Source of the DNA: Rhodothermales bacterium
Lineage (GTDB): Bacteria; Bacteroidota; Rhodothermia; Rhodothermales; JANQRZ01
Assembly: GCA_039944855.1 (NCBI GenBank)
Contig: JBDUXZ010000021.1
Span: 47,761 to 111,760, forward strand
Length of the DNA stretch: 64,000 nucleotides
Direction: 5' to 3'
This document shows positions 37,939-46,281 of this stretch, in pieces. Each line of letters begins with the position of its first letter. The first letter of the stretch is position 1. A program made the position numbers and the translations under genes. A model generated the notes under the pieces. That model worked only from the letters and a program-made list of their open reading frames with translations, was not told where the DNA came from and made no database searches.

Positions 37939-40900
37939 GGCTGCGCGTTCCTCGCCGCGTGCCCGTACGGATGGCTCGTCGCTCCGGCGAGCGCGCAGCC
38001 GCGCGCCCTCGTGTTCGACCACCTGACGGTGGAGGACGGCCTCTCGCAGAGCACCGTTACGTCGGTCGCGCAGGACGCCGAGGGGTTCGTCTGGCTCGGC
38101 ACCGACGACGGGGCGAATCGGTACGACGGGCACACGTTTACCGTCTTTCGCCACGCGGCGGCCGACTCGACCTCGCTTCCGCACTCGTCGGTCGAGGACA
38201 TCCTCGTGGACGCGCGCGGGCGCGTGTGGGTGGCGACGTTCGGCGGCGGGCTGGCACGCTTCGAGCCGGACACGCAGACGTTCCGGTCGTTCGTACCGGA
38301 CTCGGCGGGCGCGGCGCGGCGCGTGGTTGCGCTCCACGAGGGGCCGGACGGGATGATCTGGCTCGGCACCGACGGGGCCGGCCTGTTCCGGTTCGACCCG
38401 GGGGCCGAGACGTTCCGTTCGTACGCCGCGCTCGGGTACCCCTTCGTCCGCACGTTCGCCACCGGCGCGGCGGGCGGCCTGTGGCTTGGCACGAACCGTG
38501 GCCTCGTGCGCCTCGACACCCGGACGGGGGCGGACACGGCGTGGCTCCTGACGACGGACTCCGTCGTGACGGCTGTGGCCGTAGCCCCCGGTGGCGCGGT
38601 CTGGGCCGGAACCTCGGCGGGCCTCACGCGCCTCGACCCCGCGACGGGTGCGGTGACGATGTATCCGTTCGACGCAGCTGATCCGGCCAGGCTGCCGGTG
38701 GGGGGCGTGTCGGATATCCTGCCGCGCGCGGACGGGACGCTGTGGGTCGGGTCGGACCGAGGGGGGCTGAGTGTGCTGGACCCGGCTTCTGGCGCGGTGA
38801 GCCCCGTGGGACAGCGCCCGGAGTTCGCTTACGGTCTCATCCCGGCGCGGCTGCGGACGCTGTTCGAAGACGAGAGCGGGTTGCTGTGGGTCGGGACGTG
38901 GGGGAACGGCGTGGCAAAGCAACGCGCCGCGCCGTTCGGCGCGCTCATCCATCAGCCCGAGGCCCTGCCGTCTGCGTCGCCGCCGGCCGACGTCGGCGCG
39001 TTCGGGGAGGACGCGGAGGGGCGGCTCTGGCTCGGCTCGTTCACATCCGGGATTGCGCGCTACGACCCGGCGACCGGTCGGTTCGAACGATTCACCCAAG
39101 CCAACTCCGATCTGCCGACCGACGCGCAGCGGGCCGTCACCGTCGACGCCGAGGGCCGCGTGTGGGTCGGGTCGGGCGGACGGTTCGACCCGGAGACGCG
39201 TCGCTACAAACTCGTGCCCCGCCTCCTGCCGGACGGCCGCCGTCAGCCCATCGGCGGGATCGTCTCGTTCCACCGCGACGGGACGGGCGGCCTGTGGGTG
39301 GCGAGCTACGTCACCGGCCCCTGCCGCTACGACCCCGAGCCCAACGCCTTCCGCTGCCTGCTCGACGAGCGGCCCGACCTCGCCCTCAGCAACCGCAACA
39401 CCTACGCCGTTCACCTCGACCGCGCGGGCCGGCTGTGGGCGAGCCCGTGGGGCGGCGGCGTCGACGTGATCGACCTCGCGACGGGCGCCGTGACGGCCTA
39501 CCGCCACGACGACGCGCGGCCGGGCTCGCTCAGCCACAACAGCGTCGTCCACATCGGCGAGACGCGCGGCGGCACGCTTTGGGTCAGCACCTACGGCGGC
39601 GGGCTCAACCGCTTCGACGCCGCGACGGGCACCTTCACGGCACTCACGACGGCCGACGGCCTGCCGAGCAACGTGGTCTACGGATTCCTCGAAGACGCCG
39701 ACGGCCGGCTGTGGCTGAGCACGAACCGCGGGCTCGCGCGCTCCGATCCCGCCACCGGCGAGACCGTCACCTTCTCGGCGTCCGATGGGCTGCAAGGCGA
39801 CGAGTACAACGGCCACTCGCTGCTGCGGCTGCGCTCGGGCGCGATGGCGTTCGGGGGCGTGCAGGGCTTCGACCTCTTCGACCCCACGGCGATTCAGCAG
39901 CGCACGTACGCGCCGCCGATCGCGCTCACGGATGTGCAGGTGATGGGGAGCCCGTACCCCTTCCGCGAAGCAATGCGCGCGGGGACGCCGCTCCGGCTGG
40001 CGCACGGCCAGAACTTCCTCTCCTTCCAGTTCGCCGCGCTCGACTTCGACGCCCCGGCGGCGACGCGCTACGCATACCGCCTCGAAGGGCTCGACGCGCG
40101 GTGGACCGACAGCGGGACGCGGCGCTACGCGACGTACTCCCACCTCCGGCCCGGCCGCTACGTCCTCCACGTGCGCGGCACCAACAGCGATGGCGTGTGG
40201 AGCCCGCGCGAGGCCCGGTTCGCCTTCGACATCGTGCCCCCGTTCTGGCAGACGTTGTGGTTCCGGCTCGCGACCGGGCTCGGCCTCCTCACCGGCCTCG
40301 TCGCCGTGGTCCGCTTCGTCGCCACACGCCGGTTGCGCGAGCGGATGCGCACGCTCGAAGCCGAGCGCCGCGTGCAGGCCGAGCGCGAGCGGATCTCCCG
40401 CGACCTCCACGACCACGTCGGCGCGCAACTCGCCACGATGATCTCGGGCATCGAGCTCGTCCACCTCGCTGCCCGCGCCGACGAGCCCGACCGCGCCCGC
40501 GAGCACCTCGACATGCTGGAGGGCGACGCGCGGCGGACGATGGCGCAGCTCCGCGAGACGATCTGGGCGCTCGATCAGGAGGCCGTCTCCGTCGAGGCGT
40601 TCATCCGCCGCGTGCGGCAGTTCACCGAGCAGCAGACGCGCTACCGCACGCAGCCCGTCGCGACGTGCTCGGCCGAGGGCGCCGAGGGCGTGCAGCTCTC
40701 CCCGATCCAGGCGCTCCACCTCTTCCGCATCACGCAGGAGGCCGTCACAAACGCGCTCAAACACGCCGACGCGACGGCGCTCCACGTCGAACTTCACCGC
40801 CTCGACGACGCCCGGCTCCAACTGAGCGTGACCGACGACGGCTGCACGGCAGAACCTGCGGCAACGGGCGACGGGGACGCCGACGACGGGCTGACCGGCT

Positions 40901-41058
40901 ACGGCCTGCGCAACATGCGCCACCGCGCCGAAGACCTCGGCGGCACCTTCGACCTGCGGACCACGGAGCCGACGGGTACCGAAGTCCGCGTCACCGTCCC
41001 GCTCGACGCCGCCGCGCAGAACACGGAGGGGCGACCGAATGGCCGCCCCTCGTGGTGA
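37912..41058 (+). CDS. Two-component-propeller histidine kinase (Reg_prop, Y_Y_Y, HisKA_3, HATPase)
   Basis: About 1,048 residues from ATG 37912 (alternatives ATG 37936 and TTG 37879). A signal sequence precedes many Reg_prop-type blades (GFVWLGTDDGANRYDG, RVWVATFGGGLARFEP, RLWLSTNRGLARSDP) forming a periplasmic propeller. Next comes a Y_Y_Y-like domain (YRLEGLDARWTDSG...YSHLRPGRYVLHVRG), one membrane helix (FRLATGLGLLTGLVAVVRFV), a HisKA_3 dimerisation domain with H833 in RDLHDHVGAQL, and an ATPase domain (FRITQEAVTNALKHA; YGLRNMRHRAEDLGG). It lacks the fused receiver and AraC domain of classical Bacteroides hybrids and pairs with the separate regulator upstream. The stimulus may be a glycan or other periplasmic ligand. 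Confidence 0.92.
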   Translation: MLRAAVLLMGCAFLAACPYGWLVAPASAQPRALVFDHLTVEDGLSQSTVTSVAQDAEGFVWLGTDDGANRYDGHTFTVFRHAAADSTSLPHSSVEDILVDARGRVWVATFGGGLARFEPDTQTFRSFVPDSAGAARRVVALHEGPDGMIWLGTDGAGLFRFDPGAETFRSYAALGYPFVRTFATGAAGGLWLGTNRGLVRLDTRTGADTAWLLTTDSVVTAVAVAPGGAVWAGTSAGLTRLDPATGAVTMYPFDAADPARLPVGGVSDILPRADGTLWVGSDRGGLSVLDPASGAVSPVGQRPEFAYGLIPARLRTLFEDESGLLWVGTWGNGVAKQRAAPFGALIHQPEALPSASPPADVGAFGEDAEGRLWLGSFTSGIARYDPATGRFERFTQANSDLPTDAQRAVTVDAEGRVWVGSGGRFDPETRRYKLVPRLLPDGRRQPIGGIVSFHRDGTGGLWVASYVTGPCRYDPEPNAFRCLLDERPDLALSNRNTYAVHLDRAGRLWASPWGGGVDVIDLATGAVTAYRHDDARPGSLSHNSVVHIGETRGGTLWVSTYGGGLNRFDAATGTFTALTTADGLPSNVVYGFLEDADGRLWLSTNRGLARSDPATGETVTFSASDGLQGDEYNGHSLLRLRSGAMAFGGVQGFDLFDPTAIQQRTYAPPIALTDVQVMGSPYPFREAMRAGTPLRLAHGQNFLSFQFAALDFDAPAATRYAYRLEGLDARWTDSGTRRYATYSHLRPGRYVLHVRGTNSDGVWSPREARFAFDIVPPFWQTLWFRLATGLGLLTGLVAVVRFVATRRLRERMRTLEAERRVQAERERISRDLHDHVGAQLATMISGIELVHLAARADEPDRAREHLDMLEGDARRTMAQLRETIWALDQEAVSVEAFIRRVRQFTEQQTRYRTQPVATCSAEGAEGVQLSPIQALHLFRITQEAVTNALKHADATALHVELHRLDDARLQLSVTDDGCTAEPAATGDGDADDGLTGYGLRNMRHRAEDLGGTFDLRTTEPTGTEVRVTVPLDAAAQNTEGRPNGRPSW
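41026..41051. terminator. Hairpin at the convergent kinase/ndk ends
   Basis: GAGGGGCG (41026-41033) and CGCCCCTC (41044-41051) with a 10-nt loop, located inside the last codons of the kinase gene. Only 18 nt separate the two stop codons, so a shared terminator overlapping coding sequence is plausible. Confidence 0.6.
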
Positions 41059-41076
41059 TCAACGGTCGTCTGCCGC

Positions 41077-41499
41077 TTACGAGTTGGCGACGATCACGTG
41101 CTCGGGGAAGAAGTAGTTGCTCTCCAGCTTCCCATTCTCGACGGAGTCCGAGCCGTGGACGGCGTTCTCGCCCATCGACGTGGCGAACTGCTTGCGGATC
41201 GTGCCCTCGGCAGCGTCGGCCGGGTTCGTCGCGCCGATGACCTCGCGCCACTTCGCCACGGCGTCGTCGCGCTCCAGCACGAGGGGGACGCACGGCGCGC
41301 TCGACATGAACTCGGTCAGCTCGCCGAAGAACGGGCGCTCGCGGTGGACGGCGTAGAAGCCCTCGGCCTCGGCCTGGGTGAGTTGGACGAGCTTCATCGC
41401 GCGGATGGCGAAGCCCTCGGCGAGGATGCGGTCGATGATTTTGCCGGCGTGGCCGTTCGCGAAGGCGTCGGGCTTGATGATGGCGAGCGTGCGTTCCAT
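41077..41499 (-). CDS. ndk: Nucleoside diphosphate kinase
   Basis: 140 residues from ATG 41499 ([13 protein letters not shown]). It equilibrates NTP and NDP pools through a phosphohistidine. Seen: [15 protein letters not shown], the [17 protein letters not shown] loop, and the active-site H115 in [12 protein letters not shown]. Full length for the family. A dispersed palindrome lies in its leader, 26 nt before the start codon. Confidence 0.97.
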   Translation of the reverse strand: MERTLAIIKPDAFANGHAGKIIDRILAEGFAIRAMKLVQLTQAEAEGFYAVHRERPFFGELTEFMSSAPCVPLVLERDDAVAKWREVIGATNPADAAEGTIRKQFATSMGENAVHGSDSVENGKLESNYFFPEHVIVANS

Positions 41500-41524
41500 A
41501 AAAGCGGATGGGGTGAGGTCGAGG

Positions 41525-41552
41525 GTAGAGACGCAGCATGCTGCGTCTGTAC
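41525..41552 (-). repeat. 28-bp palindrome in the ndk leader
   Basis: GCATGC-centred copy; on the minus strand it reads GTACAGACGCAGC first and ends GTCTCTACCC before the ndk ATG. This is the same polarity relative to the gene as the copies in front of aguA and the aminotransferase, although the gene is on the opposite strand. Confidence 0.88.
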
Positions 41553-41610
41553 GAAGGATGGTGCTGCGCGCAATATCCCGCCGCAAAGCGGTCCGGACCG
41601 CGAAGACTCG

Positions 41611-42066
41611 CTAAAACGCGCCGGTTGTGTCGGGCGGCACGTCGAGGGGGACGCCGTCGGGGGCGAGCGGGAGGCCGGGCGTGCCAGGCGGGATCGCGGC
41701 GGGCGGGAGCGGGCAGTAGCCGTAGTAGAACGCCTGTGCCTCGGCGAGCGAGAGGTCATGACCGGCAATGTCGAACGGCACGGTCCGGGTGGCGGTCTCC
41801 GCGTCGAACGGGACGACGGCGAGCGTCAGGGCGCCGGTGCTGAGGTTGCCGAGGATCAAGTCGCCCTGCCGCGGGGCGAAGTCGTCCTGCGGCGTGAGGA
41901 CGGCGAAGCCGCGCTGCGTCTCGCTCGTTACGACGTACGGGCAGTCCGGCCGCGTGAGGAAGACGGCGTGGGCCGACTCAATGACGGACTCGGTGCCGAG
42001 GAGCCCGCTGCACGCGGGGAGGAACGCGAGGAGGAAGACGCCGGCGACGATCCGCAGCCCGGCCAT
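41611..42066 (-). CDS. Small predicted lipoprotein, function unknown
   Basis: 151 residues from ATG 42066, which overlaps the last base of the lipA stop codon (TGATG). Signal GLRIVAGVFLLAFLPAC with the lipid-attachment Cys at about residue 19. The mature part contains CPYVVTSETQRGFAVLTPQDDFAPRQGD and a Pro-rich tail with a CPLPPAAIPPG segment. I do not recognise a family. Translational coupling to lipA suggests shared expression rather than a shared pathway. Confidence 0.75.
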   Translation of the reverse strand: MAGLRIVAGVFLLAFLPACSGLLGTESVIESAHAVFLTRPDCPYVVTSETQRGFAVLTPQDDFAPRQGDLILGNLSTGALTLAVVPFDAETATRTVPFDIAGHDLSLAEAQAFYYGYCPLPPAAIPPGTPGLPLAPDGVPLDVPPDTTGAF

Positions 42067-43052
42067 CAGACGTGCCGCTCGGCGTGGTACGACGAGCGCA
42101 CGAGCGGCCCGCTCTCGACGTGGTCGAGCCCGAGGGCCTCGCCCTGCTCTTTGTACCACCGGAACGTGTCGGGGTGGACGAACTCCTCGACGGGCAGGTG
42201 CATCTTCGTCGGCTGGAGGTACTGCCCGATCGTCATCACGTCGAGCCCGATCGCGACGAAGTCGCGCATGAGATCGAGCACCTCCTCCTTCGTCTCGCCG
42301 AGGCCGACCATGATGCCGCTCTTCGTGCGGAGGCCGAAATCCCGCTTGGCGCGGGCGAGCACGTCGAGCGAGCGCTGGTAGCTCGCCTGCGGGCGGACGC
42401 GGCGGTAGAGCCGGGGGACGGTCTCGACGTTGTGGTTGAAGAGGTCGGGCCGCGCCTCGAACACGATGTCGGCGCCGCCCTCCATGATGCCGCGGAAGTC
42501 GGGGACGAGGACCTCGACGGTGCAGCCGGGGACCTGCTCGCGGAGAAGGCGGATCGTCTCGGCGAAGATCGGCGCGCCGCCGTCCTTCCGCTCGTCGCGG
42601 TTCACGCTCGTCACGACGACGTGCTGGATCCCCATGAGCCGGGCGGCGTCGGCCACGCGGCGCGGCTCGTCATAGTCGAGCCCTTCCGTCGGCCGGCCGG
42701 TCTTGACGGCGCAGAAGCTGCACGAGCGCGTGCAGACGTCGCCGAGGATCATGAACGTGGCGGTCCCGGCGGTCCAGCACTCGCCCATGTTCGGGCAGCG
42801 CGCGCTCGAGCAGACGGTGTGGAGGTTGTGCGACTCGATGATCTCGGAGACGCGGCGGAACGTCTCGCCGTAGGGGAGCTTGACGCGGAGCCACTCGGGC
42901 CGCTGCCCGGGCCGGTTCGCCGCGACGGGCTTCTCGACGACGGGGAGCTCGAAGAAGCCGTCGCCCGCGCCGTCGCCGCCCGCCGGCGCGGCAGTCTTGA
43001 GGGCGATGTCGCCGGGGCGTCGGCGGGGAGTGGAGCGCGGGGTGTCGGCCAT
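42066..43052 (-). CDS. lipA: Lipoyl synthase
   Basis: 328 residues from ATG 43052 ([15 protein letters not shown]). Radical-SAM enzyme that inserts two sulfur atoms into octanoyl-protein. Both iron-sulfur cluster motifs are present: auxiliary cluster C81-SSAR-C86-PNMGE-C92 and radical-SAM cluster C107-TRS-C111-SF-C114. The C-terminal RSSYHA supplies the conserved serine ligand. The N-terminal ~50 residues are a low-complexity extension. The longer minus-strand frame (to 45,131) is antisense to the neighbouring genes and is rejected. The downstream lipoprotein gene overlaps its stop. Confidence 0.96.
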   Translation of the reverse strand: MADTPRSTPRRRPGDIALKTAAPAGGDGAGDGFFELPVVEKPVAANRPGQRPEWLRVKLPYGETFRRVSEIIESHNLHTVCSSARCPNMGECWTAGTATFMILGDVCTRSCSFCAVKTGRPTEGLDYDEPRRVADAARLMGIQHVVVTSVNRDERKDGGAPIFAETIRLLREQVPGCTVEVLVPDFRGIMEGGADIVFEARPDLFNHNVETVPRLYRRVRPQASYQRSLDVLARAKRDFGLRTKSGIMVGLGETKEEVLDLMRDFVAIGLDVMTIGQYLQPTKMHLPVEEFVHPDTFRWYKEQGEALGLDHVESGPLVRSSYHAERHV

Positions 43053-43177
43053 CGGTCGGGGCGTTGAGAGCGAGTCGGAAGGTACGACGGGGGAGCGGCC
43101 GTACCCAACCGCACGGGCGGCGGGCGGGCTCCAACCGCGAGGCGTTTCACGGGGTTTCCTTGCGCGGGCGGAGGGGC

Positions 43178-43184
43178 TACCTTG
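43178..43184 (+). promoter_or_regulatory. Putative -7 element (TACCTTG) of lat
   Basis: TACCTTG lies 72 nt before the lat ATG, facing it. A second candidate, TATACT at 43207-43212, lies closer. No TTG occurs 19-21 nt upstream of either. Confidence 0.35.
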
Positions 43185-43256
43185 AGCCGCCTCGGCCTCC
43201 GGTGCTATACTCCGGTGTAGGCCTCCGAAAGCCCTTCCACGCTCGACCCCACGCGC

Positions 43257-44591
43257 ATGATTACCGACGTGCAGAAGCACCTCCCCGCTCCCTCCGATAT
43301 CCGCTCGATCATCAGCCGCCACCTCCTCGCGGACGGCTTCAAGATGGTCCTCGACATGGAGAAGAGCCAGGGGATGATCCTCCACGACGCCGCCACCGGC
43401 CGCGACTACGTGGACTTCTTCACGTTCTTCGCCTCGAACCCGCTCGGGATGAACCACCCGAAGCTCCGCAACGACGAGGGCTTCATCGAGCGGCTCCTCG
43501 ACGCGGCGATCAACAAGGTGTCGAACTCGGACGTCTACACGGGCCACCTCGCCCGCTTCGTCGACACGTTCAGCCGGGTCGGGATTCCGAAAGAGCTGCC
43601 GCACGCGTTCTTCGTCGCGGGCGGCGCGCTCGCCGTCGAGAACGCGCTCAAGACGGCGTTCGATTGGAAGGTGCGGAAGAACTTCCAGAAGGGCTACCGC
43701 ACCGAGCGCGGGCACCAGGTGATGCACCTCGAGCAGGCGTTTCACGGCCGCTCCGGCTACACGATGAGCCTCACGAACACCGACCCGAACAAGGTCGCGC
43801 TCTTCCCTAAGTTCGACTGGCCGCGCATCCTCAACCCGAAGATGAACGGGCCCGAGCACGCCGCCGACATCGAGGAGCGTGAGGCGCTCGCGATCCGGCA
43901 GGCGAAGACGTACTTCCAGCACCACCCCGACGACATCGCCTGCATCATCCTCGAACCCATCCAGGGCGAGGGCGGCGACAACCACTTCCGCCCGTCCTTC
44001 CTCCAGGCCCTCCGCGACCTCGCCGACGAGAACGACGCGCTCCTCATTTTCGACGAGGTGCAGACGGGCGTCGGGCTGACGGGCACGTTCTGGGCCTACC
44101 AGGGCCTCGGCGTCACCCCCGACATTCTCGCTTTTGGGAAGAAGGCGCAGGTCTGCGGCATCCTCGCCGGGCCGCGCATCGAGGAGGTCCACGACAACGT
44201 CTTCCAGAAATCCAGCCGCATCAACTCGACGTGGGGCGGCAACATCGTCGACATGGTTCGCTTCGACCGGATTCTGGAGATCATTGAGGAGGACGAGCTC
44301 GTCGAGAACGCGGCGACGGTTGGCGCGCACTTGCAGGAGCGGCTCCATGGCCTCGCCGAGCGCTACGGCGCCGTGACGAACCCGCGCGGCCAGGGCATGA
44401 TGTGCGCGTTCGACCTCACGACGACGGCCATCCGCGACCTCGTACGGAAGCATTGCTACGAGCACGGCCTCATCATCCTCGCCTGCGGCGAGCGGGCGAT
44501 CCGCTTCCGCCCCGCCCTCACGCTCTCGGCGGCCGACATCGACGCGGGCCTCGCCCTGCTCGAACGGGCGCTCGACGACGTGGTGGGGTGA
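43257..44591 (+). CDS. lat: L-lysine 6-aminotransferase
   Basis: 444 residues, class III PLP aminotransferase. It moves the epsilon-amino group of lysine to 2-oxoglutarate, giving alpha-aminoadipate semialdehyde. Seen: [52 protein letters not shown], the [16 protein letters not shown] motif, [27 protein letters not shown], and PLP lysine K295/K296 in [11 protein letters not shown]. The length and these blocks match Lat of actinobacteria and Bacteroidota closely. The product enters lysine catabolism. A cupin gene follows after 84 nt. Confidence 0.95.
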   Translation: MITDVQKHLPAPSDIRSIISRHLLADGFKMVLDMEKSQGMILHDAATGRDYVDFFTFFASNPLGMNHPKLRNDEGFIERLLDAAINKVSNSDVYTGHLARFVDTFSRVGIPKELPHAFFVAGGALAVENALKTAFDWKVRKNFQKGYRTERGHQVMHLEQAFHGRSGYTMSLTNTDPNKVALFPKFDWPRILNPKMNGPEHAADIEEREALAIRQAKTYFQHHPDDIACIILEPIQGEGGDNHFRPSFLQALRDLADENDALLIFDEVQTGVGLTGTFWAYQGLGVTPDILAFGKKAQVCGILAGPRIEEVHDNVFQKSSRINSTWGGNIVDMVRFDRILEIIEEDELVENAATVGAHLQERLHGLAERYGAVTNPRGQGMMCAFDLTTTAIRDLVRKHCYEHGLIILACGERAIRFRPALTLSAADIDAGLALLERALDDVVG

Positions 44592-44669
44592 ACGTGTGGG
44601 GGTGTGGAAGTGTGGAGGTACGGACGTGCTGCCACTTCCAACCGTCCATACGTCCGAACTTCCACACGT
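44592..44669. repeat. Iterated GTGTGGA/TCCACAC inverted-repeat spacer
   Basis: The lat-cupin gap begins ACGTGTGGGGGTGTGGAAG and ends CGTCCGAACTTCCACACGT, with GGTACGGACG and CGTCCATACG inside. The two halves form an imperfect inverted repeat that would fold into a stem just before the cupin start codon. Confidence 0.7.
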
Positions 44670-44675
44670 AATCCC

Positions 44676-45035
44676 ATGCCTGTCTGTCACATCACCTCTC
44701 CCACGCCGATCCCCGTCCCCGGCGGCAAGCTGATCGAGGAGCACGTCGGCCACGTCAACACGGGCACGGCGTCGCTCAGCGTGGCGCACATGGTCACGCC
44801 GCCGAACTGGGACGAGCCGTTCCAGACGCCGCAGTTCGACGAGGTGACGATCGTGCTGCGCGGCACGATGCGCGTCGAGCACGATGGCGGCGTCGTGGAC
44901 GTCGGTGCGGGCGAGACCGTGCTCGTCGAGGCGGGCGAGCGGATCCGCTACTCGAACCCCTCCAGCGAGGAGTGCGAGTACTGGGCCGTCTGCGCCCCGG
45001 CGTTCAGCCCGGACACGGTGCACCGCGAGGAGTGA
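44676..45035 (+). CDS. Small cupin-domain protein
   Basis: 119 residues from ATG 44676 ([17 protein letters not shown]). A single double-stranded beta-helix: [41 protein letters not shown] carries the G-rich cupin motif 1 and the PG/AG turn of motif 2, though the usual metal-binding His pair is replaced (Q-x-D-E). It may bind a ligand rather than a metal. Located just after lat in the same direction, so possibly part of lysine breakdown. Its last ~16 codons recur as a degenerate copy at 45,850. Confidence 0.82.
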   Translation: MPVCHITSPTPIPVPGGKLIEEHVGHVNTGTASLSVAHMVTPPNWDEPFQTPQFDEVTIVLRGTMRVEHDGGVVDVGAGETVLVEAGERIRYSNPSSEECEYWAVCAPAFSPDTVHREE

Positions 45036-45170
45036 GGGTGTGGGAGGCGGGGGGCAATCTGGACCGGACCTATGAATTGCGCCCGTTCCCCGTCGTGTTC
45101 GCTCTCCGTTCGCGCCCGAACCGAGGTCCATCTGTCGTTGTATTATCCAACAGAATCACTGGCTGATGCC

Positions 45171-45827
45171 ATGACCGATCCGACTCAGGCTCTCCTCAAC
45201 TCGCCGACGTTGCCGCGTCACGTCGAGCGTCTCCGCCGCGTGCTCGACGACGAGGCGGCCCGCCGCGCGCGCTTCGTGGATGAGATTCAGCCGCACGAAA
45301 AGGGCGAGTTCATCAACGGAGAAATCGTCATGGCGTCCCCCGCCTTGCACCGCCATAATCTTGTTTCATCCCGTCTCGCCAACCTGCTCGGAGCTTACAT
45401 CCTGGATCGAGGCCTCGGCGTGCTCGTGTTCGAGAAGGCGATGGTATCACTGACGCGGAACGATTACGAGCCGGATCTCGCCTTCTTCGACCGAGATGCG
45501 GCAGCCGAACTCACCGGCGACACGCTCCGGTATCCCGCGCCCGACCTCGCCGTGGAGATCCTCAGCCCGAGCAGCGAGCAGCGCGACCGTGGTGTCAAGT
45601 TCGAGGACTACGCCGCCCACGGCGTGACCGAATACTGGATCGTGGACCCCGATGTGGAGACCGTCGAGCAGTACGTGCTGGGCGACGGTGAGGACGAGTA
45701 CACGCTGCGGATGAAATCGGCCACGGGCGAGCTCGCGAGCGTCGCCGTCGAGGGCTTCGCCGTGCCCGTCCGCGCGCTCTTCGACGACGCGGCGAACGTC
45801 GCGGCCCTGCGGGCGCTGCTGGCGTGA
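45171..45827 (+). CDS. Uma2-family (DUF820) PD-(D/E)XK nuclease-like protein
   Basis: 218 residues from ATG 45171 (MTDPTQALLNSP). Restriction-endonuclease-like core: FINGEIVMASPALHRHN, YEPDLAFFDRDA, PAPDLAVEILSPSSEQRDRGVKFEDYAAHGVTEYWIVDPD. The acidic residues of PDL and E in VEIL plus the downstream Lys form the expected metal site. Uma2 genes are abundant in cyanobacteria and some other bacteria and their role is unclear. It sits between the cupin gene and a duplicated piece of that gene's 3' end, a sign of insertion or local duplication. Confidence 0.88.
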   Translation: MTDPTQALLNSPTLPRHVERLRRVLDDEAARRARFVDEIQPHEKGEFINGEIVMASPALHRHNLVSSRLANLLGAYILDRGLGVLVFEKAMVSLTRNDYEPDLAFFDRDAAAELTGDTLRYPAPDLAVEILSPSSEQRDRGVKFEDYAAHGVTEYWIVDPDVETVEQYVLGDGEDEYTLRMKSATGELASVAVEGFAVPVRALFDDAANVAALRALLA

Positions 45828-45849
45828 GCGACGGCCTGCCGGTCTACGT

Positions 45850-45898
45850 CGTCTGTGCCCCGGCGTCTAGCCCGGACACGGTGCACCGCGAGGGGTAG
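45850..45898 (+). pseudogene. Degenerate copy of the cupin 3' end
   Basis: CGTCTGTGCCCCGGCG and AGCCCGGACACGGTGCACCG repeat the terminal codons of the cupin gene (44987-45035), with only a few substitutions, down to a stop codon at the same place (TAG for TGA). In frame it reads [15 protein letters not shown], compared with [15 protein letters not shown]. It lies 22 nt after the Uma2 stop, so the Uma2 gene is bracketed by direct repeats about 860 bp apart. Confidence 0.85.
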
Positions 45899-45914
45899 CG
45901 GGCCGGCGCGCCGG

Positions 45915-46049
45915 CTACTTCTTTTTGCCGGGGACGACGACTGCCCGCTTGGCGTCGACGGCGGCGCGCTTCTTCCGGTTCGTGTCGTCCGTTTTGGTCT
46001 GTTTCTGCCCGGCCTTCTTCTGCGTGGACTTCGGGGATTTGTCGCCCAT
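45915..46049 (-). CDS. Very small basic protein (MGDKSPKS family)
   Basis: 44 residues from ATG 46049: starts MGDKSPKSTQKKAGQKQTK and ends with VVVPGKKK. Lysine-rich and presumably disordered. Proteins with this MGDKSPK opening occur in varied bacteria without known function; nucleic-acid binding is a guess. A TACCTTG -7-like element lies 46 nt upstream on the same strand (46102-46096). The longer frame from 46,340 is not supported. Confidence 0.75.
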   Translation of the reverse strand: MGDKSPKSTQKKAGQKQTKTDDTNRKKRAAVDAKRAVVVPGKKK

Positions 46050-46095
46050 CGTGGTTACCTCAAGTGGAAGCTGGGAATCGGTGACGTCCTCCCGG

Positions 46096-46102
46096 CAAGG
46101 TA
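46096..46102 (-). promoter_or_regulatory. Putative -7 element of the small basic protein gene
   Basis: TACCTTG on the minus strand, 46 nt before the start codon at 46049; one of the six TAYCTTG occurrences, all of which face a downstream gene. Confidence 0.4.
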
Positions 46103-46281
46103 GTCCGTTCGGCTGGGACGGGGGCCGCCCCCGGAGAATAAGTGCAGTGTCGTTCCTACCCCCGCGTTTGGTCCGGGCACGGTAGGGCGCGAGGACCGAC
46201 CGACGCGTACGTCTCAAACACGGAGCGCCCCGGCGGAACGATTTCCGCCGAGGTGCTGCTTGCCGTCGGGGCGGAGAGGCC

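Noticed and set aside
37735..40923. 1,062-codon minus-strand frame opposite the propeller kinase
   Set aside because: The kinase frame shows all expected domains; the antisense frame shows none and begins and ends at arbitrary places.
43053..45131. Long N-terminal extension of lipA
   Set aside because: It would run antisense through lat and the cupin gene. LipA similarity begins at the ATG at 43052.
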